A DNA stretch of 64,000 nucleotides from Halorientalis pallida (GCF_004118325.1 NZ_RDFA01000001.1:294424-358423); one strand, 5' to 3'; numbered from the stretch's first letter, positions 1-8,506 are shown. Notes: a model not told the origin generated them from the sequence alone. Numbers and translations: made by a program.

Positions 1-117
1 GACTTCGACGCCGAGCGGTTCTACCGCGACGCCAAGATCCTCCAGATCTACGAGGGCACCACCGAGATCCAGAAGAACATCATCGGTCGCGAACTCCTCG
101 GTAAAGGCCTCTCGTAA
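1..117 (+). CDS. Acyl-CoA dehydrogenase, C-terminal fragment (5' end outside window)
   Basis: The first 38 codons end in a TAA stop and encode the last part of an acyl-CoA dehydrogenase. The motif YEGTTEIQ contains the Glu that is the catalytic base in most members of this FAD enzyme family, which introduces the alpha-beta double bond in acyl-CoA during beta-oxidation or amino acid breakdown. The 3' end is about 93% identical in DNA to the 3' end of the next gene, so the two look like a tandem duplicate. The substrate cannot be judged from this fragment. Confidence 0.9.
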   Translation, partial: DFDAERFYRDAKILQIYEGTTEIQKNIIGRELLGKGLS

Positions 118-169
118 ACCGACGGTCACCGATCCGGTTTTTTACTTAACACTGTTAAACGTGCCACGG

Positions 170-177
170 TTTTATTG
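170..177 (+). promoter_or_regulatory. TATA-like box for the second acyl-CoA dehydrogenase
   Basis: TTTTATTG lies 34-41 nt upstream of the ATG at 211, in an AT-rich patch (137-180) that stands out from the GC-rich surroundings. The spacing would give a leader of roughly 10 nt. This is a positional call only. Confidence 0.4.
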
Positions 178-210
178 TTTGCTGGTAACTACAGGGCGAG
201 CGAAGAGCCC

Positions 211-1365
211 ATGGACTTCGAACTTTCCGACGAACTTCGACAGATTCGGGAGGAGGTGCGCCGCTTCGGCGAGAACGAGATCGAGCCGGTGGCCAAAGAG
301 CACGACGATAAGGAGAAGACACCCCACGAGCTGATCGAGAAGGGCGCGGAGATGGGGTTGACTGGCGCCCAGATCCCCGTCGAGTACGGCGGTGCCGGCT
401 ACGACGCGCTGGAAGTCGCGATTATCATCGAGGAACTGTACGCCATCGATCCGGGCTGTGCCGGCGCGATCCTCGGGACGGCCTTCGGAAGCGAGGCCAT
501 CGTCGGCTTCGGGACGGAAGACCAGAAAGCGGAGTACCTCCCGCCGCTCGCGAAGGGGGAGGCGATCATGGGATCGGCGATCTCCGAACCCGACACGGGG
601 TCGGACGTGTCCTCCATCTCGACGCGCGCCGAGAAGGACGGCGACGAGTGGGTGATCAACGGGAACAAGATGTGGATCACGAACGGCTCCGTCGGCGACT
701 TCTTCGTCGTCCTCTGTCGCACTGACCCCGACGCGGAGGGCCGCTACAACGGCTTCTCCCAGATCGTCGTCGAGTCCGATCGCGACGGCTTCGAGAGCGA
801 CAAGATCACCGGGAAGATGGGGATTCGCGCCTCCGACACGGCCGAGTTGATCCTCGACGACGTCAGAGTGCCCGAGGAGAACCTGATCGGCACCGAAGGC
901 ATGGGCTTCCTCCAGCAGATGCAGTTTTTCGACGAAACCCGGACCCAGGTCGCGGCCCAGGCAGTCGGGGTCGCGAAGGGCGCCGCCGAGCGCGCCCGCG
1001 ACTACGCACAGGAGCGCGAGCAGTTCGGCCAGCCCATCTCCGAGTTCCAGGCCATCCAGCACAAACTCGCGGAGATGTTCACCGACACCGAGGCCGCGCG
1101 CGGCCTGACCCTGAAGTCGGCCTGGAGCGTCGACAACGCGGACGAGCAGTTGACCACGCTCGCATCGATGGCCAAGGAGTACGCCTCCCGCGTGGCCGTC
1201 GACGTGGCCAACGAGGCCGTCCAGATCCACGGCGGTGCCGGCTACGTCGACGACTTCGACGCCGAACGGTTCTACCGCGACGCCAAGATCATGCAGATCT
1301 ACGAGGGCACCACCGAGATCCAGAAGAACATCATCGCCCGCGAACTCCTCGGCAAGGGGATGTAG
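211..1365 (+). CDS. Acyl-CoA dehydrogenase
   Basis: This 384-residue protein has the normal length of the family. The N-terminal helical domain runs to about residue 120, the beta-barrel FAD/substrate domain follows (MGSAISEPDTGSD near 125, WITNGSVGDF near 165), and the C-terminal helical domain ends with YEGTTEIQ, whose Glu near residue 365 is the expected catalytic base. It should oxidise a short- or branched-chain acyl-CoA and pass electrons to ETF in the cytoplasm. I chose ATG 211 because MDFELSDE is the normal family N-terminus and a TATA-like box lies upstream; the frame is open further 5' from a TTG at 175. The preceding gene is a close paralogue. Confidence 0.93.
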   Translation: MDFELSDELRQIREEVRRFGENEIEPVAKEHDDKEKTPHELIEKGAEMGLTGAQIPVEYGGAGYDALEVAIIIEELYAIDPGCAGAILGTAFGSEAIVGFGTEDQKAEYLPPLAKGEAIMGSAISEPDTGSDVSSISTRAEKDGDEWVINGNKMWITNGSVGDFFVVLCRTDPDAEGRYNGFSQIVVESDRDGFESDKITGKMGIRASDTAELILDDVRVPEENLIGTEGMGFLQQMQFFDETRTQVAAQAVGVAKGAAERARDYAQEREQFGQPISEFQAIQHKLAEMFTDTEAARGLTLKSAWSVDNADEQLTTLASMAKEYASRVAVDVANEAVQIHGGAGYVDDFDAERFYRDAKIMQIYEGTTEIQKNIIARELLGKGM

Positions 1366-1436
1366 ACCCCCTCGGAGTGGCCCGTCGGCGGTCGACGTGA
1401 GCGGCAGGCCCGTCCCCGCACCCGTTCCGGGCAGCA

Positions 1437-1442
1437 TTTATA
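1437..1442 (+). promoter_or_regulatory. TATA box for the leader ORF / cysE transcript
   Basis: TTTATA is a clean haloarchaeal TATA match. Its centre is about 29 nt upstream of the ATG of the 25-residue ORF at 1469, so a start site near 1465-1467 would give an almost leaderless message. It is 160 nt upstream of cysE, so cysE would carry an unusually long leader if transcribed from here. Confidence 0.5.
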
Positions 1443-1468
1443 CGTGGCCGGCGACGAGTTAGCACAAC

Positions 1469-1546
1469 ATGCGCGTCCAGCGTTCGCGTGCGGCCGGCTC
1501 GCTCGCAACCAGCCTCGCCGACCGGCGCGGCTGTTGCCGGTGCTGA
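1469..1546 (+). CDS. Candidate Cys-rich leader peptide upstream of cysE
   Basis: A 25-codon frame from ATG to TGA ends in RRGCCRC, three cysteines in the last four residues. It starts about 27 nt after a clean TATA box, as expected for a leaderless haloarchaeal gene, and ends 56 nt before cysE, which makes the cysteine precursor O-acetylserine. Cys-rich upstream ORFs that sense cysteine supply are known before sulfur genes in actinobacteria; a role of that kind here is my inference. The peptide is otherwise basic (several Arg), and the ORF could be fortuitous. Confidence 0.4.
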   Translation: MRVQRSRAAGSLATSLADRRGCCRC

Positions 1547-1602
1547 TTCCTTTCTCGACCCGCTGGACGCACCGTTAGTCTCCCCCCACATCACACACCA
1601 CA

Positions 1603-2217
1603 ATGTTCGACCGACTCGACGACATCAGGAAACACGTCACCGAAGACGTCCGCACCGCACTGGCGAAAGACCCAGCGGCCAAGAGCGCGCTGGAGGTCGC
1701 GCTGCTGTATCCGGGCCTCCACGCCGTCTGGCTCTACCGCATCGCACACCACCTCTGGACCGGCGACCACCGGCTGGCCGCCCGCGCGCTCTCGGAGGTC
1801 GCCCGGTTTCTGACCGGCGTGGAGATCCACCCGGCCGCGACCATCGGCCGGCGGTTGTTCATCGACCACGGCCACGGCGTCGTGATCGGCGAGACCGCCG
1901 AGATCGGTGACGACGTACTCGTGTACCACGGGGTGACCCTCGGCGGGGACTCCATGCGCCGGGCCAAGCGCCACCCCACGGTCGAGGACTGTGCGACCCT
2001 CGGCGCGAAGGCAACACTGCTGGGGGCGATTACGGTCGGCGAGGGCGCGACCGTCGGTGCCGGCTCGGTCCTCACCGAGGACGTTCCGGCCGGTGCGACG
2101 GCGAAGGGCGTGCCCGCCGAGATCACCGAACGCGCCGACGAGCACGGCGATGCGAGCGACGCGCCGGACGCGACGGCCGACGCCGAGTCCGAACCCCACT
2201 GGCTGGCCGACTGCTGA
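1603..2217 (+). CDS. cysE: Serine O-acetyltransferase
   Basis: This 204-residue protein is a left-handed beta-helix acetyltransferase that makes O-acetylserine from serine and acetyl-CoA, the first step of cysteine synthesis. The signature is clear: an N-terminal helical part (1-65), then [17 protein letters not shown] and [20 protein letters not shown] with the catalytic His/Asp region, then hexapeptide turns to about residue 168. An acidic tail (170-204) ends in HWLADC, unlike the Ile-terminated tails that bind CysK in bacteria. The ATG has no Shine-Dalgarno sequence. A possible Cys-rich leader ORF lies upstream, suggesting cysteine-dependent control. Confidence 0.93.
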   Translation: MFDRLDDIRKHVTEDVRTALAKDPAAKSALEVALLYPGLHAVWLYRIAHHLWTGDHRLAARALSEVARFLTGVEIHPAATIGRRLFIDHGHGVVIGETAEIGDDVLVYHGVTLGGDSMRRAKRHPTVEDCATLGAKATLLGAITVGEGATVGAGSVLTEDVPAGATAKGVPAEITERADEHGDASDAPDATADAESEPHWLADC

Positions 2218-2254
2218 GGAAACGTACTTTGCCGCTCGCTCCCTGTCCCGGGAC

Positions 2255-2866
2255 GTGACAGGTCCACACGACGAGTTGGCGACCGACGCGTACATCGGGC
2301 CGCTTATCGAGACCCACGGCCGCCTGACCATCGAGCCGGCCGACGACTTCTTCCCGCGCTTCGTCACGTCGATCCTCCGCCAACAGGTGTCGATAGCCTC
2401 GGCAGCCGCCACTCGGGAGCGACTGTTCGATGCCGTGGAGGTGACGCCCGCCGGGATTCGGCGGGCCGACGACGAAGTTCTGCGTGACGCCGGCCTCTCC
2501 CGTCAGAAGACCCGGTACGTCAACAACGTCGCCTGGGCCTTCGAGCAACGGGGCTGGAGCAAGGTCCAGTTCGAGGGCATGGACGACGACGCAGTACGGG
2601 CGGAGCTGACCGACGTGACGGGCGTCGGGACGTGGACCGCGAACATGCAACTCCTGTTCTCGTTGGGTCGTGAGGACGTGTTCCCCGTCGGCGACCTCGG
2701 GGTCAGGAAAGGTATGGAGACCCTCTTCGACGGCGACCTCACGCGGGCGGAGATGGTCGAGGCGGCCGAACGCTGGCGCCCCTACCGAAGCCACGCGAGC
2801 CTCTATCTGTGGCGTGTCGAGGAGGACATCGCCGAGAGCGTCGCGGAAGTCGTCGGCGAGGACTAA
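2255..2866 (+). CDS. DNA-3-methyladenine glycosylase family protein (HhH-GPD)
   Basis: The 203-residue product is an AlkA-type base-excision repair glycosylase that removes alkylated bases from DNA. Residues 30-45 (FVTSILRQQVS) and the helix-hairpin-helix segment TGVGTWTANMQLL near 120-135 are typical, and the downstream FPVGDLGVRKGM holds the catalytic Asp. The GTG at 2255 gives MTGPHDELATDAYIGPL; a TATA-like ACGTACTTT about 27 nt upstream supports it. The same frame stays open far upstream across cysE, which is a GC artefact. Its stop overlaps the stop of the convergent universal stress gene. Confidence 0.88.
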   Translation: MTGPHDELATDAYIGPLIETHGRLTIEPADDFFPRFVTSILRQQVSIASAAATRERLFDAVEVTPAGIRRADDEVLRDAGLSRQKTRYVNNVAWAFEQRGWSKVQFEGMDDDAVRAELTDVTGVGTWTANMQLLFSLGREDVFPVGDLGVRKGMETLFDGDLTRAEMVEAAERWRPYRSHASLYLWRVEEDIAESVAEVVGED

Positions 2867-3279
2867 ACCGCGAAGACGGGCCGGCTGGCGTCCCGGAGGA
2901 CACGCTCGACGACGCTGCCGATGTTGCCTTCGGAGTGAGTCTTGCCCTGGAAACCCATCACGATGGCGTCGGCGTCGACCTCGTCGGCGTACTCGATGAT
3001 CTGCCGGTGTGGCACGCCGTGACAGCTGCGTGTCTCGACCTCGATCCCCTCGTTCTCGGCGCGTTCGATCAGGGTCTTGAGGTAGCCGTGGCCGGTGTCC
3101 TCGATCTCGTCGATCACCAGTTCCGTGCTGCTCAGTCCGGGTTCCCCGTAGAGGCGAGTGTCGACGACGAAGATCGAGTACAGCGTCGCATCGAACCGCT
3201 CGGCGAGTTCGAGTCCGTGTTCGGTCGCCCGGTTTGCCCCGTCGCTGCCGTCGATCGGAACCAGAATGGTGTCGTACAT
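2863..3279 (-). CDS. Universal stress protein, UspA family
   Basis: The 138-residue protein begins MYDTILVPIDGSDGA and ends in the nucleotide-binding pattern G-x2-G-x9-G-S (GFQGKTHSEGNIGSV), so it belongs to the ATP-binding subgroup of UspA proteins, cytoplasmic dimers that act in stress tolerance. The ATG at 3279 is the family start; the frame remains open to 3354 but that extension is proline-rich and not conserved-looking. It is convergent with the glycosylase gene, and the TAG and TAA stops share bases. The target of this Usp cannot be told. Confidence 0.9.
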   Translation of the reverse strand: MYDTILVPIDGSDGANRATEHGLELAERFDATLYSIFVVDTRLYGEPGLSSTELVIDEIEDTGHGYLKTLIERAENEGIEVETRSCHGVPHRQIIEYADEVDADAIVMGFQGKTHSEGNIGSVVERVLRDASRPVFAV

Positions 3280-3398
3280 ATCGGTCCTGGGGACGCCACC
3301 GGCATAGTTAGAGAGTGGCTGTCCGGGAGGGGGCTGCGGTACGCCCGGGTTCACACAGGTGCGTCGCGGCCGCCCATCGGTAGGATCGGCTTACCGGC

Positions 3399-4757
3399 TC
3401 ACTCCTCGGTGTCTTCCTCTTCCTCGGTGTCAACCTCGGTCGCGGCGCGGTCGGCGCGTCGGGTCACGTCGACGTGGTAGTGTTCGAGAATGTCCCGGCC
3501 CAGCAAGAGGGGGTAGTCCATGTGACTCCGGTCCTCGACGCTGGCGGTGACGGTGTGCTGGCTGCCGCCGATGCCGACCACGAGGTCGACGACGGGGCGG
3601 GAGCGGCCCTGCTTGACGCTGCCCGACCGGATCTTCACGATGTCCTTGATCGGCCCGGTGCCGATGTCGGCGGCCAGCGACGCGTCGATGCTGGTCCGGG
3701 TCGCGCCCGTGTCGGACTTGGCGTAGACGGTCTCGGTCCCACGGGTCCCCCGGACGACGACTTCCTCGGTGTAGCCGATCACGACCGGATCGGTCGGATC
3801 GTCCGTGTCGACTTCCGGCATGCAGTCCGGCCGGGAGTCGTCGAGTGTCGCCGCCAGGTCCGCGACCGTCCCGTCGTCGACGGTCCCGCCGGCCCGTTCG
3901 ATGGCGAGTTTGGCGATGTACGGAGCAGGGCTGATTCCGGTCGCGCCGTAGAGGCCCTTGAATCCCGCGGTGGGGTTGACCTCCAGCACGTACCAGCCCT
4001 CCTCGCCCTCGATCACGTCGACGCCAGCGTAGTCGAGCCCGACGGCCCCGGTCGCCTCGCGGGCGATGGTGGCGACCCCGTCGGGAAGGTCGTCGGTCAC
4101 GTCGGCGGTTTCACCGCCCAGTGCGACGTTCGCGCGCCACTCCTCGCCCTGTGCGGTGCGGGACATCGCGGCGATCACGTCGTCGTCGACGACGTAGACC
4201 CGGAGGTCGCTGTGGCGGCCGTCGCCGGGGGAGAGAAACTCCTGGAGGAACGCCTGCCGGGGGCCGACCTGCGCGTTGACGCTGTTGCCGGCGTCGACTT
4301 TCCAGGCGCCACCGCCGTGGGTGCCGATAGCGGTCTTGTAGACGGCGGTGTCGCCGAAGTGTCCGCGGTCGGCGTCGAGTCGGTCGGTCGCCAGCGCCAG
4401 CAGGGCGTCGGGGACCGGCACACCCGCCTCGGCGAGCGCGGTGGCGGTGGCGAACTTGTACGTCGCGGTCAGGGTCGGCCCGGGCGGATTGAGCATCGGC
4501 CGCAGGTTGGCGATGGTAGCGGCGAGTCCGAGTCCCTCCGCGGGCTGTTCCTGTTTCGAGAGCAGGAGGCGGTTGACGATCACGTCGGCGTCCGGTTCGA
4601 GGGTCGCTCGGCCCTCGCGGACGTCGACGGCGGTGTTCTCGGCACGGAACCACTCGGCCTCGTACCCCAGCGCGGTAACGGCGTTACAGATGGCCTTCGA
4701 CTCCTTGCTGGTGTGGAGACTGAGGACGCCGATAGTCGGGTCCGTCGCGTCGGTCAT
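3399..4757 (-). CDS. RimK-type ATP-grasp ligase fused to a retropepsin-like (PF05618) protease domain
   Basis: The 452-residue protein joins two domains. Residues 1 to about 290 are a RimK/LysX-type ATP-grasp carboxylate-amine ligase: TYKFATATALAEAGVPVPD, an ATP-lid region, and EVNPTAGFKGLYGATGI for metal binding. Residues about 320-435 are a retropepsin-like domain annotated in the family as 'ATP-dependent zinc protease', with YAKSDTGATRTS supplying the DTGA motif and LLGRDILEHYHV near the end; an acidic tail follows. The expected roles are adding amino acids (such as Glu) to a peptide or metabolite and cleaving a related bond. Start ATG 4757 gives MTDATDPTIGVLSLH. An AspA/AstE hydrolase is divergently encoded next door. 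Confidence 0.82.
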   Translation of the reverse strand: MTDATDPTIGVLSLHTSKESKAICNAVTALGYEAEWFRAENTAVDVREGRATLEPDADVIVNRLLLSKQEQPAEGLGLAATIANLRPMLNPPGPTLTATYKFATATALAEAGVPVPDALLALATDRLDADRGHFGDTAVYKTAIGTHGGGAWKVDAGNSVNAQVGPRQAFLQEFLSPGDGRHSDLRVYVVDDDVIAAMSRTAQGEEWRANVALGGETADVTDDLPDGVATIAREATGAVGLDYAGVDVIEGEEGWYVLEVNPTAGFKGLYGATGISPAPYIAKLAIERAGGTVDDGTVADLAATLDDSRPDCMPEVDTDDPTDPVVIGYTEEVVVRGTRGTETVYAKSDTGATRTSIDASLAADIGTGPIKDIVKIRSGSVKQGRSRPVVDLVVGIGGSQHTVTASVEDRSHMDYPLLLGRDILEHYHVDVTRRADRAATEVDTEEEEDTEE

Positions 4758-4867
4758 GTGTGAGGAAACACCCGCCCGACCGTATGTGTGCTGATCGGTC
4801 GGCGTGACTCGGCGGGCCCGACGAATGCCCGCTGCGGCGGGTTTCCGGACTCGAACCGTGTGAACGG

Positions 4868-4877
4868 TTTTTGTACT
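4868..4877 (+). promoter_or_regulatory. TATA-like box for the AspA/AstE-family gene
   Basis: TTTTTGTACT lies 21-30 nt upstream of the ATG at 4898 in an otherwise GC-rich divergent intergenic region, consistent with a leaderless transcript. Confidence 0.4.
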
Positions 4878-4897
4878 TGCCTGCCTCACAGGTAGCC

Positions 4898-5917
4898 ATG
4901 GCCGAGGGGGTCTTCACGTACAGCGGCGGCCGGGTCGAGCCGGGCGAGACCGACGACATCCGCTTCCCGGTCAGCGAGACGTATCTCGGTGACCCGATCC
5001 GCATCCCGGTGACGATCATCAACGGGGCGAAACCGGGCCCGACCGTCTTCCTCAGCGCGGCGGTCCACGGCGACGAACTCAACGGGATCGAGGTGGTCCG
5101 CGAGGTGGCCCAGGAGTGGGACCACGACGGCCTCGAAGGGACCCTCGTCTGTCTCCCCGTCCTCAACGTCCCGGGGTTCATGGCCCAGCAGCGCTACCTC
5201 CCGATCTACGACCGTGACCTCAACCGCTCGTTTCCGGGCGCGGAGGACAGCACCAGCGCCCGCCGGATGGCCGCCCGCATCTTCTCGGAGTTCGTCGAAC
5301 CCTGCGACCTGGGGATCGACTTCCACACCTCGACACGGGGCCGAACCAACATGCTCCACGTCCGGGCCGACACCGACGACCCGCAGGTCGCGCGCCTCGC
5401 GAAGGCGTTCGCTTCACACGTGATCATCTCCAGCCAGGGGCCGAGCGGGTCGCTCCGGCGAGAGGCGACCGACGCGGGCGTCCCGACGATCACCGTCGAG
5501 ATGGGCGAGGCCCACCGGTTCCAGCGGGACCTGATCGACCACGCGATCGACGGCGTCGTGAGCGTGCTCGCCGAGTACGGCCTCCGCCCCACCGACGCCG
5601 TCCGCTGGCCGGGCTGGCGGACCACCGTGGGCGACACCGACGAGAAGACGTGGTTGCGGGCCAACGCCGGCGGCGTCGTCGAGATGCACCACACACAGGG
5701 GGCACTGGTCCACGAGGGCGGCCGCATCTGTACCATCACGAACCCGTTCAAGGCAGCCTCGGAGACGGTGCGTGCGCCGTTCGACGGCGTCATCGTCGGC
5801 GTCCTCGAAAACCCGCTCGTGTACCCGGGCAACCCGCTCTGTCACCTCGTCAGGGTCGACACCGACACGCTCCGGGCCGTCGAACAGGAGCAGTCCGGAC
5901 CGACGGCGTCGAGGTGA
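4898..5917 (+). CDS. Succinylglutamate desuccinylase/aspartoacylase (AstE/AspA) family hydrolase
   Basis: This 339-residue zinc hydrolase has the M14-like fold: VHGDELNGIEVV (about 58-70) carries the His and Glu ligands, RDLNRSFPG (about 107) the substrate Arg/Asn region, and DFHTSTRG (about 145) the second His. The catalytic Glu is probably in TVEMGE. A C-terminal beta domain (from about 250) resembles a biotinyl-lipoyl-like barrel, common in the archaeal group. It should cleave an N-acyl or isopeptide bond. Being divergent from the RimK/retropepsin gene, it may act in the same amino-acid ligation and removal system; that is inference. The ATG at 4898 fits the promoter; the frame is open from 4871. 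Confidence 0.85.
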   Translation: MAEGVFTYSGGRVEPGETDDIRFPVSETYLGDPIRIPVTIINGAKPGPTVFLSAAVHGDELNGIEVVREVAQEWDHDGLEGTLVCLPVLNVPGFMAQQRYLPIYDRDLNRSFPGAEDSTSARRMAARIFSEFVEPCDLGIDFHTSTRGRTNMLHVRADTDDPQVARLAKAFASHVIISSQGPSGSLRREATDAGVPTITVEMGEAHRFQRDLIDHAIDGVVSVLAEYGLRPTDAVRWPGWRTTVGDTDEKTWLRANAGGVVEMHHTQGALVHEGGRICTITNPFKAASETVRAPFDGVIVGVLENPLVYPGNPLCHLVRVDTDTLRAVEQEQSGPTASR

Positions 5918-5939
5918 GTGGCGTTCGTCGAGCGCCCGA

Positions 5940-6587
5940 TCAGCTCTCGGTCTCGTGTTCGAGGCCGTTCAACAGGGTGACGACGCGGTCCTCTTCGCCG
6001 GCGGCCATCTCGGGGTAGATGGCGACGACGCCGATGTAGTCGCTCCCGTGCTTGAACTTGCCGGCGTGGATGACCACGTCTACCTCCTGTCCGGCGAGGG
6101 TCGCGGTCCCGTCGAACTGTTCGATCGAGCGGTCGGCGCCCAGCACCGAGACGTTCTGACTCCCGGTCTGGTTTCCGACGGAGATCCCCTGGTAGTTGGT
6201 GTTGAAATTAGTGAGTATCTCCCTCTCGGACATATCGCCGATGGGGTTGAGCGTGTCGCCCGTCGGCAACTTTATCTGTGGGCTGGAGAAGGCGACGACT
6301 GCCGCGGCTCGCTGTTCGCCGATGCGTTCGAGCCCCACCTGCCGTTCGTACTGAGCGAGATGGTTGGTCACGACGACTTCGCGGGTCTGACCCGCCGCCT
6401 CGAACTCCCGCTCGACCACCTGTTGGCTCACGTTGGCCTCCTCGTAGCCGGTATCGTCGAGCGCCTCGTCGGAGGCCGTCGCCTGCGAGGCCGAGAACTC
6501 CAGTGCCTCGGTTCCCAGCAGGAAGCCACATCCCGCCATCGTCATGAGTCCCGCGACGGCCACTGCTGCCAGTATTCGTCTTCGCAT
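5940..6587 (-). CDS. Haloarchaeal lipoprotein of unknown function
   Basis: The 215-residue protein starts MRRRILAAVAVAGLMTMAGCG: a positively charged N-terminus, a hydrophobic stretch and a lipobox ending in Cys20, so it should be exported and lipid-anchored. The mature part is acidic and beta-rich with no catalytic motif I recognise. It looks like the haloarchaeal DUF6517-type family, from memory. A TTTATGC element (6602-6608) lies about 17 nt upstream of the start. It is convergent with the AspA/AstE gene. Confidence 0.75.
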   Translation of the reverse strand: MRRRILAAVAVAGLMTMAGCGFLLGTEALEFSASQATASDEALDDTGYEEANVSQQVVEREFEAAGQTREVVVTNHLAQYERQVGLERIGEQRAAAVVAFSSPQIKLPTGDTLNPIGDMSEREILTNFNTNYQGISVGNQTGSQNVSVLGADRSIEQFDGTATLAGQEVDVVIHAGKFKHGSDYIGVVAIYPEMAAGEEDRVVTLLNGLEHETES

Positions 6588-6791
6588 GGTGTCCCAGTCG
6601 GTTTATGCAGATGTGGGCCGCCAATATGCGTTTCGGCCGGACGGTGGAGTGCGGTGTGTGAGAACCTCGCAGCGATCCCCGGACGGAGGTGGACGGACGG
6701 GGGCGAACACGTCGTCGAACCGGACAGTCGGAACCGAACGTGAGCGGGTCGTCGGGGGCTGAAAAGTGGGATCCGGAGGCGAGGTAGAAAC

Positions 6792-6799
6792 TACTATAC
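6792..6799 (+). promoter_or_regulatory. TATA box of the sdhCDBA operon
   Basis: TACTATAC lies 27-34 nt upstream of the sdhC ATG, giving a nearly leaderless start for the four-gene operon. Confidence 0.5.
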
Positions 6800-6825
6800 A
6801 CCCCCAGCACTACGCCTCGAACGTT

Positions 6826-7218
6826 ATGAGTCAGTCGTACGACCGGGGCACCATCGAGGACTTCGGCCGGTGGAAGGAGTTCTCGGCCGGCATGTGGGCC
6901 TGGATCTTCCACAAGTTCTCCGGCTGGGTGCTGATCGGGTACCTGTTTACGCACATCGCGGTGTTGAGCACTGCGACACAGAGTCCGGAACTGTACACGG
7001 GGACGATCCGCAGTCTGGAATCGCTCGCCATCGTCCGCGTGCTCGAAGTCGGCCTGCTCGCGGTCGCCGTGTTCCACATCCTCAACGGCGTCCGCTTGCT
7101 GTTCGTAGACCTCGGTGTCGGACTGGAGGCACAGGACAAGAGTTTCTACGCATCGCTCGTGGTCTCGGCAGCGATCGTGATCGCGAGCGTGCCGACCTTC
7201 CTCGCGGGGGCGTTCTAA
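6826..7218 (+). CDS. sdhC: Succinate dehydrogenase cytochrome b subunit
   Basis: The 130-residue membrane anchor has three hydrophobic helices (about 28-48, 68-98, 107-130). His residues in GYLFTHIAV and [12 protein letters not shown] are candidate haem b ligands. Together with the next gene it anchors complex II in the membrane and reduces quinone with electrons from succinate. The start at 6826 ([12 protein letters not shown]) fits the TATA spacing; the frame is open from 6766. It is the first gene of sdhCDBA. Confidence 0.93.
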   Translation: MSQSYDRGTIEDFGRWKEFSAGMWAWIFHKFSGWVLIGYLFTHIAVLSTATQSPELYTGTIRSLESLAIVRVLEVGLLAVAVFHILNGVRLLFVDLGVGLEAQDKSFYASLVVSAAIVIASVPTFLAGAF

Positions 7219-7220
7219 CG

Positions 7221-7589
7221 ATGGCCGAACACTACTCTTCGTTCGAGTACAAGGGGACGCGGTGGTTCCTCCAGCGGATCACCGCCGTGTTCCTGATCGG
7301 CGTACTCGCGTTTCATTTCATGCTGTTGCACTTCGTCAACCACGCCGCCGAAGTTACATTCCTGGGGACCCAAGCCCGGATGCAACAGGTCGGCTACTTC
7401 GGCACGATGGTCGCGTTCCTCGTGACCGCGACCTTCCACGGCGTCAACGGCGTCTACAACGCCCTGATCAACCAGGGCCTCACCGGCACGCGCAAGACCA
7501 CCGTCAAGTGGGTTCTGGTCGTCGCCAGCGGCGTGCTGATCGCCCAGGGCATCCGGACCGCACTCTACATGGCAGGGATCATCGCATGA
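7221..7589 (+). CDS. sdhD: Succinate dehydrogenase hydrophobic membrane anchor subunit
   Basis: The 122-residue protein has three membrane segments (about 18-38, 56-80, 97-120). WFLQRITAVFLIGVLAFHF and TATFHGVNGVYNAL match the SdhD family and provide a possible haem His. The ATG lies 2 nt after the sdhC stop, and its TGA overlaps the sdhB ATG (ATGA), so translation is coupled. It completes the quinone site of complex II. Confidence 0.92.
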   Translation: MAEHYSSFEYKGTRWFLQRITAVFLIGVLAFHFMLLHFVNHAAEVTFLGTQARMQQVGYFGTMVAFLVTATFHGVNGVYNALINQGLTGTRKTTVKWVLVVASGVLIAQGIRTALYMAGIIA

Positions 7590-8476
7590 GCACTGAAGTC
7601 AAAGAGAAAGAGACCGAACAGACCGAGACCGAATCCGTCGAGTCGTCCCACCAGTCGCGGCGCATGGAGCAAAAGCGCCAGCGAGCGTCACAGCGGGACC
7701 TCGAAGAGGAAGCCCGCGAGGAGATCGACGACGCAGACGAGACCATCGAGATCAAAGTCTTCCGCTTCGACCCCGAGGTCGCCGGCAAGGAAGAACCGCG
7801 CTTCGACACCTTCCACGTTCCCTTCTTCAAGGGGATGACGGTGCTCGACGCGCTGATCTACGCCCGCGACCACTACGACTCCTCGCTCACCTTCCGGCAC
7901 TCCTGCCGGCAGGCGATCTGTGGGTCGGACGCACTGTTCGTCAACGGGACCCAGTGCCTGGGCTGTAAGACTCAGATCGCGGACCTCGAGGGCCACCTCA
8001 ACTCGACGATCCGGATCGAACCGCTACCCCATCAGGAGGTCGTCAAGGACCTGGTCGTGGATATGGAGCACTTCTACGACCAGATGGAGGCCGTCGAGCC
8101 GTTCTTCGACGCCGACGAACTCCCCGACGGCGAACTCGAAGAACAGCGCCAGGACCGCGAGAACCGCGAGAAGATCAAGATGTCCACACGCTGTATCTGG
8201 TGTGGCGCGTGCATGTCCTCGTGTAACATCGCGGCCGGCGACAACGAGTACCTCGGTCCGGCGGCCATCAACAAGGCCTACCGGTTCGCGATGGACGAGC
8301 GGGAGGGCGAGAATCGCAAACAACAGCGGCTGAACATCATCGAGCAGGAACACGGCGTCTGGCGCTGTCAGACTCAGTTCTCCTGTACCGAGGTGTGTCC
8401 GAAGGACATTCCGCTGACCGAACATATTCAGGAACTGAAACGCGAAGCGGTGAAGAACAACTTGAAGTTCTGGTAA
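7586..8476 (+). CDS. sdhB: Succinate dehydrogenase iron-sulfur subunit
   Basis: The 296-residue electron-transfer subunit of complex II carries all three clusters. Cys107, 112, 124 and 127 (SCRQAICGSD, NGTQCLGC) bind 2Fe-2S; CIWCGACMSSC (203-213) and Cys261, 267 and 271 (CTEVCPKDIP) bind the 4Fe-4S and 3Fe-4S clusters. Residues 1-55 form an acidic, charged extension rich in Glu/Lys that is longer than in bacteria. The ATG overlaps the sdhD stop; upstream reading of this frame is an artefact. Confidence 0.96.
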   Translation: MSTEVKEKETEQTETESVESSHQSRRMEQKRQRASQRDLEEEAREEIDDADETIEIKVFRFDPEVAGKEEPRFDTFHVPFFKGMTVLDALIYARDHYDSSLTFRHSCRQAICGSDALFVNGTQCLGCKTQIADLEGHLNSTIRIEPLPHQEVVKDLVVDMEHFYDQMEAVEPFFDADELPDGELEEQRQDRENREKIKMSTRCIWCGACMSSCNIAAGDNEYLGPAAINKAYRFAMDEREGENRKQQRLNIIEQEHGVWRCQTQFSCTEVCPKDIPLTEHIQELKREAVKNNLKFW

Positions 8477-8506
8477 TCCCTAGCGAACACATCGACATTT
8501 AAAACC

